A stretch of DNA of 64,000 nt from Lichenostomus cassidix (taxonomy: Eukaryota > Chordata > Aves > Passeriformes > Meliphagidae). The notes beneath the pieces are model-generated. The model had not been told where the DNA came from. It saw only the letters and a program-made list of their open reading frames with translations, and did no database searches. The position numbers were made by a program, and so were the translations under genes. The stretch covers positions 41,283,850 to 41,347,849 of the forward strand of contig CM039183.1 in assembly GCA_008360975.2 (NCBI GenBank), written 5' to 3'. Positions within the stretch are counted from its first letter, which is position 1, and every line of letters begins with the position of its first letter. Positions 37,399-50,199 of this stretch are shown here, one piece after another.

Positions 37399-40300
37399 CC
37401 TGGTAACAGAGGCCAATGTGCTCCACAGTGTCCCCTCCCCTTGCCCAAGTGCATGAAAAAGGTAAATATAGCTCTTTGCTCATCCTTCTATTTATGTGTT
37501 AGAGCTAACGCAGTCATCTTGACTCAAAAGCTGAGATATTTAAAAAATTGATTGTAGGAAGAAAACACAGCTTAATGGATTGACCGACAACTTATAGGTC
37601 AGGCACTGAACTTCCAGCTGTGGCTTCTCATGGCTGACAGCACAATCTGACATGACTTTTGGGAGCAGAAAAAGCCCTGCTGAGCATGGCAGTGCCCAGG
37701 CATGGTGTTGAACACAGGGCAGTCTGCTGACCTCAGTGCTGCTGCCTCCGACTGATGAGCCACAGCCGGAGCCCAGCAAAGTTCCTTTCCAGTGCAGTCA
37801 GTTGCTTGAGCTAAAGCAATGAAAATAGGAAGGGAGGAACATATGAGAAATCGCTTTAAATACATCTTACTGGGGGTTTAATTAAGAAAAATCATTAAAT
37901 GTATTGGGGGAGTTCAAACTGATAAAAATACTGGGAAGGGTGCTTTCCTTTCCCCCGTACTTTTGTGTTCCTTTCCCTCTTTTTAGTTCCCCCAGCTCTG
38001 TCTGGCACAGTGGAAAAATAGGTAAGTGACACAAGGAGAAAAAGAAGGCAAAAAGGATGCAAAATAAGAATTTCTTAAGGGGACAAAATACCTAAAAACC
38101 GGGGAGAGAGGATTTACGAAGAAATTGTTGTTTTAAAATAACCACCCTTATTTATGGGGGCTAAAAAAAAGAAAAAGAAAAAAACGCACTTATAACAAAT
38201 AGTTGTAGCCACAAAATGAGATAGCAGAGCTGCGGTTTGGCTTTGCTTTATGCCTTTTATGCCCAGAAGCACATTCCTGGGGGTGACAAGGAGGAATTCT
38301 TGGCCCAGAGGCATTTGAAGGTACCTGAGGAAGTCAGAGCTGGTGGGGGGGATAGCTGCTGGATTAACGTGAAGCTGTGAACACTGAGTCTTTCATACTT
38401 GCACCAAGGGCTTCAGACAGGCACTCAGCAAGACTACAGGAACTCGTGGGATGCTGTTCTGGATTCAGTGTCGTAACACAAGCACTGATTTTCAGGCAGC
38501 ATATGCACGTGAATGATGGGGTAGGTCTGTGACCCCTCTCCTGGGAGGTAACCAAGCAGTGCTGCATGCCTGCATCCACTTGGAGGATGGAGAGGATTTG
38601 GTGACCTCCTCTGGGCAGAATGACAGATAACCTCCTTCAGCCCAAGGAGAGCCACTGCTAAGTCTCACTGTCACAGCATGCCACCGAGCCATTGGCAGCC
38701 CATCCTGCTGATAGCAGAGTTACACAATGGCCAGTTCACTACTGTAGCAAAAACGTCTTACAGAGCCAAATAAATTAGAGCATTAGGATCTCATTTTCTA
38801 CAGCATTAACACTGTGATGAATGTGAAATCTAATCCCTGCTGGCATCATCAATACCAAGGAAGACAGTGCTATGTGTCAAGAGGTGTTGTCAGAGTCCCT
38901 CCGGAATTGTATGTAGTGATCAGAAAACCTTGTGTCTCTTTCCCCCTCCTCACCAGCTGTCTCTGCTTACAGGAGGCCACCTCGTTTCCCACCAGTGAAG
39001 GACCAACAGTACAATGGCAGGCACAAGCTGAAGAGGGAAACAAAGATTTTTCTTCAAAATTATTTTGGGAGTGAGCTGTTACTTGGAAGCAGAGAGAGAA
39101 GCTCGTGTTAGAATAACTGCTCCAAGAACAGTAACTCTGCTTGGATGAATTTATAATAGCCACTTTAACTGGTGCCAGGAAGACATTGAACTTCCAGTGA
39201 GTCATTTTTCCACAGCTGTGAATAGGTTAGGATGAACTTCAGGTATGCACTTTGTTTTTTATTGTATAACAACCACAGCAAAGCTTTGAACCCCTCCAGT
39301 TTTACCCACAGGGAGTGGCTATGCCCATCTTTCTCAGATGGTTTTACTTGAAACTCTCTGTATTCTGCACAGAAAAGGCTAAGATGTTATCTGGAAGAAC
39401 ACTGGGTTTGGGTTTTCTGTCTCTCAACACCTTCACACCCAAATTCCTCTCTGGTCTAAGGAAAAGCCTTGTCATTGACAAGAAGTAGAGGCACTGGACA
39501 GCTTCAAGGAGTTGGAACCTGCAGGACTGTAGATTCTATTGAGTCCAGTGGCCAGGTTTGCTGAATATATCAAAGCCTTCTTGCAATCCTTTTTCTACCT
39601 ATAAATTCTCTCATACAGGTGTACTCTGTGGCTCCAGATCTTTTCCTGTCTCAATGCCTTTCCCCACACACTTCCTTCAGTTCAAAGTTATCCTTTTCTC
39701 CATGTCACGGAGAAATTTGTCTCAAGGTGCACCCCAATTTCCTTTACTTCCTGTCCTTTTTTTGAGCCTGACTAATTTTTATTCCGGTTCTATCACTCTT
39801 CTTTTCTTTCTCTTTTGGGGACACAAAGTTTCAGGCAGCACTTGATTTTTTGGGTATTGTCTGGGATGTGTGGGCCACCACCACCAGATAGCTTTGAAGG
39901 TGGCTGTGCCTGTTTGCTCTTATGTTCCTATTACATCCTCTGGCCTTTGCTAAATGTCACCAAAGCCTGTGTGGGGAGGGGGTAGTAGAACAGCCCCTGA
40001 AACTTTGGAAGCAGTGTGTCAAAATGAGTCAAAACTGTCCTTTAATACCCAAACAATATTGCCTAACTGAGCATAATATTTTGCAAATGCTGACAAGTAG
40101 AGAAAAAATCCCACTGCTTTTGATGAAGCTATGAGGTCTCATCTCATGTCAGGACTTCTTGTCATGTGCTCGAAGAAATGGGAACTAGCAAACTGGCTTA
40201 GATAAAGCAAGAGCTGCTTTTAAACTGAGGCTTTGTTGTGGCCCAAAGATTTTTTCCTAATTAGCTTTGGAAAAACTGCTGTTAACTTTCATCGCTTTTT

Positions 40301-41279
40301 CTGGTTTCATACACCTGCGGCTTTGCTGTGCATCCTGAAGGATAAAGATCAAGCTATCAGCAGCAGGGCGCTGCTTGCTACAGTTCAGGCCTGCCCTGAC
40401 AAAGGTGGGAAGGAAAGTTTTTGATAGAAACACGTTTTTGGTGTAGTTTTTGTGCCTGTGGTTTAGCCTTTGGGCTTGGAGGTGGCCTTCTGGGTGGAGC
40501 TCCCAGCCTTTCTGGGGTCGCTAGGGTGGTGCACACCAGCAACTGGAGACCGTCAACACTAGGAGGCCAGGATGAAGAGATAATCTTCAACTCCTTGTTT
40601 CTGCCCCGGTTTGCCCATATTTCATGGCCTATCTCCATCTGATCTGTACATTCCTGGTAGCATACCTTCCTGAAAAGGTACACCTTTGTTTGTTTTGAGC
40701 TGTACTTCTGAGGAGGATCCTCCTTACTTACTGAGAGCAGTGTCTGCAGCCTGGCAGAGGGGAGACACACGCTGTGCTTTCCCCTCCACCCCATTTGGGC
40801 CATTCCTGGGCTTCTGCCATCACCCAGAAGGAAAGGGCATGCTGTGCTCTGCCAGCACAGGGGCCAGGCTGCTGGCAGCCAGGAGCGGCAGCCGAAGGCG
40901 AGGCGTCACTTCGTCGCAGTGACTGTAAATACACCACACATCTTTTTATTGTTGTGTCGTAATCACAATGTTCCTTTAATGTAGTTTGTTTAACTGGATG
41001 ACTTCAGTGCTAAAAATAAGTGGATCTTGCTGTTTCCAGGACAACCACTATCCCAACGGCTTATCTCGGCGCCTCTCCTCTGTCAAAAGGATGTTCTAAA
41101 CAGAGCTGGCCATGAATATTAAAAATGAAGCATGCACACAATAAAGCATTCCCTGGGAAGAGCCCCATGTCTTAATGCTATACGTTATGCTAATAGGACA
41201 GTTGCCTCTCAGAGAGGTGCTTAATTCAAAAGCAGCACAGTGTGGGGTGAGATTGCAAGTAAGCAGGAATGTAATGTGT

Positions 41280-41314
41280 GCTTCTTTCTTCTTTCTTTTT
41301 TTTTTTTTTTTTTT
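41280..41314 (-). repeat. Pyrimidine tract ending in a 19-T run
   Basis: C/T-only sequence of 35 bases with CTTCTTT units, closing in 19 consecutive T residues from 41296. It could be the reversed poly(A) tail of an inserted RNA copy, but no recognisable insert adjoins it. Birds have few processed copies because CR1 rarely mobilises mRNAs. Confidence 0.9.
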
Positions 41315-43334
41315 AATTCAATCTCTCTCTGGTGGTTGGAGTGGCTCCCTAGGCAGCACTTTCTGCCTCTAGCCCAGAAATCCATAAATTGAAACCTTGC
41401 TTGTGTGTTCTGAGCCCACACAGAGGGATGGCTGCAGGGGGACAGAGAGCTGTTGCCTGGCAGGTGGCACCTGGTGGCAGGGACAGCCTGGCTGCCTCTG
41501 TGGGCACGAGAGTGCTGGTGCCTCTTATACTGAGCCAGGGAAGGAACAGCTTGCACAAATGATGCTGGGCTTTTCTGAAACTGAAATTCAGCTGCTCTTC
41601 CCAACAGGAGTGAAGATGAATTGCTCATTTGGAGGAGTCAGGGAGATTTAAAAAACCCTCCTAGCAAGGAAATGGTTGTATTATTACGTGTTCACATTCC
41701 TCCAGCTTTTTATTCTCTGTTCCCTTTTTCTTCCTCCTTCCCTCTCAGACAAAGAAAAAAGCCTCTAAGAAAAAAATCAGAGGAAGCCTTAGGAAATCAA
41801 AGGGGCATTTTTTAACCTCTGTATCTGGACAAAAAGGAGGAGAAAATTTAGCCAGCAGGATTGGTTTTCCAGTACAGGCTGAGTGGAGGCTGACTGCTGA
41901 GCAGTAGTGCTTTTGCAAGAACTGGTGAGATGTCCAGATCATATGTCTTGAGTGAAGCAATTCATTCACTGTTAATCAAACAGTTTGATTCCATAATTAC
42001 AAAGAAATGTTCAGTGTTACTGGTGCAATACAGCAAAGTCTTCTACAAAGACAGCAAATTCAGAAAATGCAGCCTAATTTCCTCCAAGAGCATTTACTGA
42101 AAGAAAATAGTAAATTAGTTTAAAAATATTGCCCATTTATTTCTATCTCTTTGGTTATATTTTTAGCAAAATTTTCTATTTAACTGAAGGCACATTTATG
42201 CAGTAATTGGCATGAGTGCAGTGAGCTAGACCCCCAGATGTTATACACTGACTAGGTTTCACTGCCCAGAATTTAATTTTAATCAGATGAGGATCAGGCC
42301 CACTGTTAGAAGACCTTCTGAAAACCATCAGTTGTTTATGAGAGCTGACAGCAAATACAACTGTTCAACCCTTATGCACTGAACCCAAAAATTTTCAAGG
42401 TGACTGACTTGGCTGCAGGACAGCTGCCATTTCATGAAGTTAGTACAGAAGGCTTCAGAAAAGAAGTGGATCCTGAGCTCCCACTGAGACTTATTGTCTA
42501 CTTCTTAATATTATGTTGTTTTTATTTTTGCTCTCAAAACTGATTCTGACTCCCTATGGATATTTAATTTTCTTCATGAAAACAACATAGCAAAAATACA
42601 TGCCCTCCTTTGGTCTGAAAATTTGGACTGTGAGTCTCATATAAACAAAGTGACTCAATTTTTCTGATGCATTTCAGATTTGCAGTTCCAGCCCAAATCA
42701 GAACTCAAAAAGTGAAGGTATGTGAAAAATAATGTTACCTGGATGCTTTAAAATGTCAGAAAAGGCAAATTCCAGGGAGGTGCAAAGTCCTCTGGAGGTA
42801 ATGCATATCTCACCTCCCTGAAAATATCTTACCTTGGCAGGTTGTGTCATGTCAGAGTAAATAATGCTGAAATGCATTAAAGAGTCTGAAGACTGGATTT
42901 GTCTTCAATAAGGGAGATCTGTATCACACCACTATTCCCTCTTATCTGCATTGCTGCATTAGAGGGTAATTCTTCTGAAAACCTCAGAAATGTATGCCTT
43001 GGCACCCTTAAAAAAAGGACAGTTCTGGGGAGAGGGTCATGAAGGTAGGTGGTTGGCATAGCCCAGGCTGAGAGAAAGATGAACTTCATGCCCTGGAGTG
43101 TCATTCCAGGTGGTTTGTTGTGGGGTGGAGGGGGAATGAGAGAAATGTAGATATTGACATCTCATAGGTGGCAATGGTAAGAGGGTATAACTTTGGGCAC
43201 ACAACTATTTTTTAACATCCAGGTTAAAATTTCTGGTGTAATTTCCATTGTTTTCAGTGAACTTCTGTCACCTGAAAATAAGGTAGAGTTTGACACTCTG
43301 GTTCTATGCAGCAGCAGGACCACGGCAAGAAGAG

Positions 43335-43370
43335 GTGTGTGCACATGCACACACACATCTGTGTGTGTAC
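43335..43370. repeat. TG/CA dinucleotide palindrome
   Basis: GTGTGTGCACATGCACACACACA followed by TCT and GTGTGTGT: alternating purine-pyrimidine sequence with nested inverted repeats around the central ATGC and around ATCT. Such sequence can adopt Z-DNA or a small cruciform in vitro. A biological role is not implied. Confidence 0.85.
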
Positions 43371-44364
43371 AAAAATATATATTAATATTTCTCTATGAAA
43401 CAGGGAGTCCCAGCAATGTTGTGAGAGCCAGTCAGCTTCAGGAGGGACCAAACAAATGAGAAAAAAAAGAAGGAAGAAGAAGACAAAGAAGGAGACAACA
43501 TTGCATCTCATTCTGCCCTGTCTGCTTCTCTCTGGGATTCAGACAGATTTGAGACAACCCATGTTCCCGCATCACTGAGTGAATGCCCTGTTCCCTTAGC
43601 TGAGATATTAATAAAGTCAACTTGCTTTTTTGGAATTAAGGAAAGAAATGCAGATGTTGAGTCAAGCTGACAGCCCTTCAGGAAGCCTTAAAATCCCCCA
43701 ACTTTTTTAAAGAGGAAACAAGGTTTGCAATTAGCGAACTACAGCAGGTTAAACCATCCAATTGCTATTAATGCAATTATAGTTAAAGTTGTGATAGCTC
43801 TAGTGTCTTCTTGAAAACTCAGACCTACATTTCATTAGGCCATTCAGTGCTTTTTTAATATTGCTTCTAGCACTTAGTAAAAGGAAACATAAATTGTGGA
43901 TTGAAAATCCTGCAGATATGGCTCATATGCTCTGAAGTGTGACTGTATATGTGTCTGGGGTGGGACTGGAAGGTATTTAAGGAACCTTTTGGTATGTTCT
44001 GGAGAGTGCATAGCTCAGTACAACAGAGCAGCAGCTTCAGCAGAGGCACTGCTGTGCAAATCAGTGCTTACACATAAATACCGGGTTAATGCATCTGACA
44101 GGAGAGGTGTATAGTAAGACTATCTTAATACTGCTGTTCTCCACTGCTTGTGCTGCAAGAGCACATCTCCCTGCACCTTCCATATGGCAGACACTTTAAA
44201 AATAGAGTGGTTTAACAGGTTCTGCTGTTTCCATCTAAATTCCTCTTCTCATGGATAAGGAGTGACCCTTTGAATCTTTCAGCTGCAAATAGCAAAGAGC
44301 AAATCAGTGTCCACCTCAGGCTGCAGCCTTTACCCTCTAGCCAGGCAGCACTTTGAGTCCTTTT

Positions 44365-44400
44365 CATCCAGTCACTTGTTTCCATCCAGTCACTTGTTTC
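44365..44400 (+). repeat. Perfect 18-bp tandem duplication
   Basis: The unit catccagtcacttgtttc is present twice with no mismatch, at 44365-44382 and 44383-44400. Perfect identity indicates a recent duplication or an array that may vary in copy number between individuals. Confidence 0.95.
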
Positions 44401-47207
44401 CACAAAACCCATAAGAAATTAAGAACTCTGTGACCTGGGTCTAGCTGGGCTCAAGTGTGCTTATGGGTTCAGTGAATCAGTCAGAAAGACAGATGGACAG
44501 AAGATAGTGAGCTTTGCCCTCAACAGCATGAAATATCATGTGCAACAGCCTTAGTTCTCACTCTGTGTCAGTCAATAAATATTAGAGTGTTTTGAATCTT
44601 CTGATGTTTAGACCATGCCCATCATCCCTTACTTCTTCTCACCCACTGTCCTTTAGAACAAAATAAGCTCACAGAAGTACTCTCAATGGGTGGCTAATAT
44701 TTGAGCCTAGGGCTTCAGTGCACTTGGGGTTTGGATCCTGGCTGTGTTGCTGACATGATTTATGGTATTTACTGTTCAGATTGAAATGCCAAAGACATCC
44801 ATAAAGCTGTACAAAAAGGCCATTCCATCCCTTCTCTCTCCAAATCATGTCTGAAGAAGTATTTTTGGCCAAGTATGCCAACCAACATACTGCTTGGCTG
44901 AAAAAATTGGGACTCCATACATGGAAAAAAAGAGCATTGAGATCATAGCCCATACATCACAAATAATAAGTTGCTTTTCCTATAAAATTCAAAAGAAATG
45001 CCACATAAACTTACTTTGTTCTATTAATCTCAGCAATAATTCTGCAATAATTTTCCTGTAGTGAATTCAATAATTTTTTATTATCTCTACTTGTGCAACA
45101 TTTTATCTTAGTGTGGTCAGTCAGATAGGCAGAAAGAATGATTGATTTTTTCTTTTTCTGTATTGAATACTAAGTTGAGGCATAAATGGACAAAATCATT
45201 ATTGAAATAGAGATACAAACAGTATTTTCCAAGCCAAGTGTCAAGAGAAGCCAGCGTATCTGCATTTCAAACGTGCCAGGGAAATTACTGTGGAAGGACT
45301 GCTCTAATTCTCGCTCCTGGGAAAGAGCACAATGGAAATTGCTGGTTTGCTATTCAAGTGCATCACCTAGCACAGCAGGATCGTGGTCCTCTCAGAAATT
45401 CTCAAAGGCTACCAAGCAAATAAATATTCTTTGCCATTTCTATTCATTTTCATCAAACGTCTTTCATCCAAAGGCTTTTGAGGGCTACATCCTGCCTGTG
45501 TAGCAGAAACACCCTGCAGGGAGGGTGCTGCAAGTGTCCAGTGCCCTGAACATCTGGACTGGGAGGTGGACAAGATGTGGAACAGCTGTCTAACTGATGA
45601 GTTTCAGCTAGGTACATGTGGTGAGAGGTGATCTAGCCAGTCTGGCTGCTCCTGTAGTGGCTGTGTAGCCAGGAACAGCAGACGTAAGGAGTGTATTTTC
45701 TTTCTACATTCTGCTGCAGATCTGGTTACACAGAAATCACTAGTCATCCTATATTTCTGACTTAAATTTCATCTTGATTAAGCCAGTTCTCAAATCCAGA
45801 GCAGCACCACTGACAAAGAGACTTTTGAGGTACAAAATCCCTCAGTTTTGGTTATAACTTCTGTGTGCAGTATGGCATAACTATATCCAGACACCCCTGA
45901 ACACCTCTAAATACAGCAAACTACCTGCTGTGAGGTTGAAGTGGCAGCTTGCTAACAAAATTTTGTGATCGCATTCTAACGAAAGGAAGAAGTTCTTTAT
46001 AAGTTCCAAAACACATAAAGCAGTTGCATAATGAAATCTGGAGGCTACCCATCTGAAATGCCAAGGCTTTTTGTGCCCTACCATGCATGGCAGCTTCCTG
46101 GCCATTCTGCCACAGGAGCCAGCACTGTCAGCTTCCCAGCAGCTGTCAAGCTCTACCCAAGCAGGCAGGATAACATAGCCATGAGGGTACAGCCTTGTGA
46201 CAGCAACAACATGAGTGGTGATGGGGAGCATCCCATTTCCTCCCCCTTCCTGAGTCTGTGAAGCTCAAGAGGGATGTGGATGTCGACACCCGATGCTCCC
46301 ATGATCCTGGCAGCTCCACCTTGCTTGTCAGGGTTGTCACACTGGAAAAGGGCCATGGACAAGTAGGAGCTGGGAGTCACGCTGAAGACATGCAGGCCCT
46401 TAATGGTGTGGTGGGGGAGTGGAGCCAGAAGCTAACAATGTGTTAAAAATCTGGCATGCTTCCCTTCCACTTGGTCCTGGAGCCGGGAAAGTAGAGTATG
46501 CATTCAGGCTCTTGTCACAGCCCATGGAGACGTAGTGTGGTGAGGTAACAGCAATGTAGGGGAAAGCCATCCTTGAGAAACAGTTTAAAAATATGCCCTG
46601 AGATCAGATGAAAGTCCCTAAGCCTTGCTTGAAAGCCTGGGTTTCACTGCTGAGGAACATTTATGGGTTCATATCCAGGGCTGTGGTGGTGAGCTCTGCT
46701 GCACATGCTGTCTCTCTGTTAAGAGGGAGCTGGGAAGGGGAAGGCGAGTGCTGTGCTTTGCCATTCCAAGAGATGTGTGAGATTTCACTTACTCACAAGT
46801 GATGCAGATGAAAATGGAGGGTATAGACATGCCTGTGGTGTGTTCAGGCTTATTGGCAATGGATTTGGGAAAACGCAGGTTTCCAGATGTCTGCAGGTTC
46901 TGGTATGTGTGCTGTAAACCAAAGGTACAATAGTGGATGAGGTGTCTGCTCTCAGTGCAAATATTTTTCCTGCTTGCATTGTGCCAGGATGCTTTACTGG
47001 CTTTAATCAGCGCAAGGTAGAAAGCCGATGAGTAAAGTCCTGTCACTTTATGGGTTTGCCTGAAATTGAAAGAAAAGAAAATGTAGCAGACCAAAACCAT
47101 TTAATCTGCAGCAAAGTTAAGAGAACGAGTTAACGAAAGAAAGGCAGTTGTTTAAAGGTGTGAAACTGCTGAAGACAGCCAAGATACAAGGGGTTATCCA
47201 TAGATGT

Positions 47208-47313
47208 GGCCAAGTTAAACAAGACAAGCTGGCTCCACCTCCCGTGTCATTCATAAACCCAGCCTGTCCCTGGACAGCCACTCAGCTTTGATTGTGTCCT
47301 GTTTAACTTGGCC
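47208..47313. repeat. 106-bp interval bounded by 19-bp inverted repeats
   Basis: GGCCAAGTTAAACAAGACA at 47208-47226 is the reverse complement, with one mismatch, of TGTCCTGTTTAACTTGGCC at 47295-47313. The spacer is 68 bases and itself contains a small inverted pair (CTGTCC at 47264 / GGACAG at 47272). An 18 of 19 match between arms at this distance is unlikely by chance. It could be a miniature inverted-repeat transposon, a structured RNA, or paired binding sites. No clear target-site duplication flanks it (left gatgt, right tttgg), which argues against a recent transposon. It has no coding capacity. Confidence 0.85.
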
Positions 47314-50171
47314 TTTGGATGACTAACCCTTCCAAAAGTTGGCTTTTTAGGTAGGTATCACACCTTAAAACATCTGATCCTCTTTTATAGGTGCAAAGTA
47401 CTCTTTTATTTGGTTTCTTTGTGCTGCCTGCCTGCATCATTGGGTTTGTGTTGGTCCTACTGGGGACAGGCATGTTTCTCACTGGCAGAAGGCTGTAGAT
47501 CCAGCATTGACTAAGCTGACAGACTTGGACAAGTCTCCAAAAGGTTAATCTCCTCCTTTGTAGCCTGCAGGCTTTAGCTGGCATCTGGAGGACAGTGGCA
47601 GAAGTTTACCAAAAAAACACAGAGGTGAGTCCGATTTCAGAACTGAGATCCAGATGCCAAGGCCTTGAAGACTTGTGTCAGGTGAAGGTTGTTTTGCAGT
47701 GTTTTGGTAGCTCTATAGAACAAGTAGTGTTGGATGTCATCAGCACCTAAGAAGTTTTTTCCCTTCTAGGCTTATGGGATAAAAATGAAACTATTTTATT
47801 TTCAGTGATATTTTTCACAAATTTTATGAGGAGAAGTTCTATTAATGGCAAACTAAAAAGCACTTTCAGGAGCTCAGCCCCAGCACTGTACTACTCCCAA
47901 AATTTGCAAACAGTTCTGTTTCGAGCTTTTTCAATTTTTTAACTAAGCCAAGAAAAACAAGTATGGACTTCAGAGTGGCAAGTTTGAAACTTACAGTGGA
48001 TGTTGCCATTTTGGGAGCAGTTCACCACCTCCCTAGGGTGGCTGCTCAGGCTCCTGCATATCCATATCTGAGCAAAATCCATTGGCACCTCAGACTGAAG
48101 ATGCTGATCAACAGCTCTTGGCATTGACGCTGTGGTGGACCATTGCCACTCCACTGCCACTAAGAGCTCAGGGCATGGCTGACTGTGACCTCATTCCTGC
48201 AGCTCAGTTGTGTCTGTCAGGGGGTACTAGCTTAGCATGAAAGTTGTCTTAGCCCTCTGCTACATGACTTAATTTACATTGCCCTGGCAGTGAAAGGAAT
48301 AATCTTTGATCCACACTGATCTTGGCTCTAGAAACACCCACTGGCTTGATTTATATCAGCATGGTGTCAGGCACAGGGGTGCTTGAGGTGACCTTCAAGG
48401 CAGCCTTGCCTGCTGAAGGCAAGTCCTGTGCAGGCTCCTGCTCCTTCCTCTGCCCTCATGAGGACAGCCACAGACTGAAACATGACTTAGGTGTTTCCCA
48501 TGCAACATTCATTCCTTGAGGGTCTAATACAGCCTTCCTGGCTGAAACCAGGTGCAAAAAATCCCCTTTGCTGTGGCATGAGCTGAGAGCCACCACTGCA
48601 GAAATGCTCCAGTCTGTGAATCACCACTAGTAATTTCTCAATGCACTTGTGGAGTGAGAAGCAGTGACAGCCCCTGTGCCCCATTCTCAAGTGAGAGCTG
48701 GGAGACTGCTTGCACACAACAATGTCATTCTGGGAGGCTGAGCCTCTCGTGCTAGCAGCAGGCAGGGTCCATCCTGGCTCAAAGCTAAACCTGTGAACGG
48801 TGACTTCATGCAGGAGGCACTTGGAGATGCAACCTGCCAGAATGTGTTTTTAAGCTAATCATGGTGAAGGAGGAGCCCCCGAGGCTGAGTCAATAAGGTG
48901 AAGAGCACATTCCGCTGTTGTAAATGGAAAGCCCTCAGCTGCCTTCGACTTGGTGTCACAGGGCTACATGTTGGAAATGGCACAACAGTGAGGTAAAGTA
49001 CAGCCACCCCCAGGGGCTGGGCTCTGCCCTGGAGCAACCTGGTGTTTATGTTAGGAGCAGGCAGCTGTAGAAAGCCCAGAAAAACTCAGGACCATGATGG
49101 GGACTGCTGAGGAAACCATTGCCACAGACTGAGGCACCCCTGCTTTGGGGAAGGGCGTGAATGCCTCTCAGTCCTGCCCTGAAGCCCAACTTGCCTGCCC
49201 TGCTCCTGCTTTGGGGCGTAGTCTGCATGTAATTCCCCTCTTCCACCTTTCGTCCATGATGATTACCAGATGCCTTTTTCCTGCTTATCAGAGTAGGTGC
49301 TGCTCTTGTCCGGGAGGTCCCATCTACTGCAGGGCATTCTTGTAGTTGGAAAGTTTGAGGGCAGCAGCCTTTTCCCTGTGTCACCTTCAGGTGTCACAGG
49401 CCACGAGATTTTCAGAGTCATGGTGCTCAGGAGCTGAGGACCAAGAAGGGTTGATAGCTCAGTTGCACTGGAGAACAAGTCCCCATGTCACCAATGCTGG
49501 CATCTGCCCTTCAGGAGAGGAGGGACCTGTGCCACTCTGCAGAGGATCCTGCTGCGGGCAAGGGAATGAAAGGGCAGCAATGCCTCAGGCAGAAGTTCAT
49601 ATCTCAAGAATCAAACCAAAAGAAAACAAACAAATAAAAAAACATTGCTTTGGCTTCAGCCAGGAACCCAGGACAGTAAACAGAGGAGGCTGGGAAGCCA
49701 ATATATTCTACCCTTGGGGAATTGACTTTGCTTGAGCCAAAGAGGGAAGAAATGAATATAAAATAAAAAGCAAAGATGAAAGCTGTATACCGCAAGCACA
49801 AACTGCCATGGCCATGATTGGCAGTTTACATATTACATTTTATAGCATTCCTCTTCTCCTCCCTCCATATTTTCTTTCTCCCCATTTCTCTGCTGACAGC
49901 TCATACACACGCCTTGCACTGCACAAATAAGTGCTCTGCTCCTCCCTCACATCCTGCTCAGACTTCACGCCAGTCCTTTCCAAGTTCACAGACCACCCCA
50001 CCACCCTGGCTACATGCAGAAGAGACAGCAGGTCAAGATCTGAGTTGTCACAAGTCCACTAAAAAGATTTCCTGTCATGTGCAAATAAACCCAACTCCTC
50101 TCCTCTGGCTTATTTGGTTTTTACTGAATCCGGTCAAATCACGATTTCCCCCCTCTCTTTCAATAAACAAT

Positions 50172-50199
50172 CAGCTCGTGTCAACTTGATTACGAGCTG
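50172..50199. repeat. 8-bp inverted repeat in a palindrome-rich spot
   Basis: CAGCTCGT (50172-50179) and ACGAGCTG (50192-50199) form a perfect 8-bp stem with a 12-base loop. Straight after it come TGCTG/CAGCA and GATGCA/TGCATC inverted pairs up to about 50221. The CpG-containing arms are unusual in a CpG-poor neighbourhood. Confidence 0.85.

Larger units (their letters stand above)
37399..47207. other. Gene-free stretch with simple repeats and a CpG-dense spot
   Basis: No exon or transposon recognised. It holds an A-rich purine tract at 38163-38185, six CpGs packed into 40886-40916, a pyrimidine tract at 41280-41314, a CA/TG palindrome at 43335 and an 18-bp tandem duplication at 44365. Segment 40960-41190 lacks low-complexity features and has the mixed, non-repetitive look of constrained non-coding DNA, but this cannot be shown from one genome. 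About 60 bases near 45980-46040 resemble an old CR1 coding end, too weakly to call. Confidence 0.5.

Noticed and set aside
36861..37406. 181-codon plus-strand open frame as a gene
   Set aside because: No recognisable domain, low-complexity tail created by the TTAGGG tract, start codon context arbitrary, and only an isolated exon-like segment inside it.
45975..46045. Possible old CR1 coding end (ggaagaagttctttataagt)
   Set aside because: Only about 60 bases resemble the RKKFF-type block; similarity does not continue on either side.
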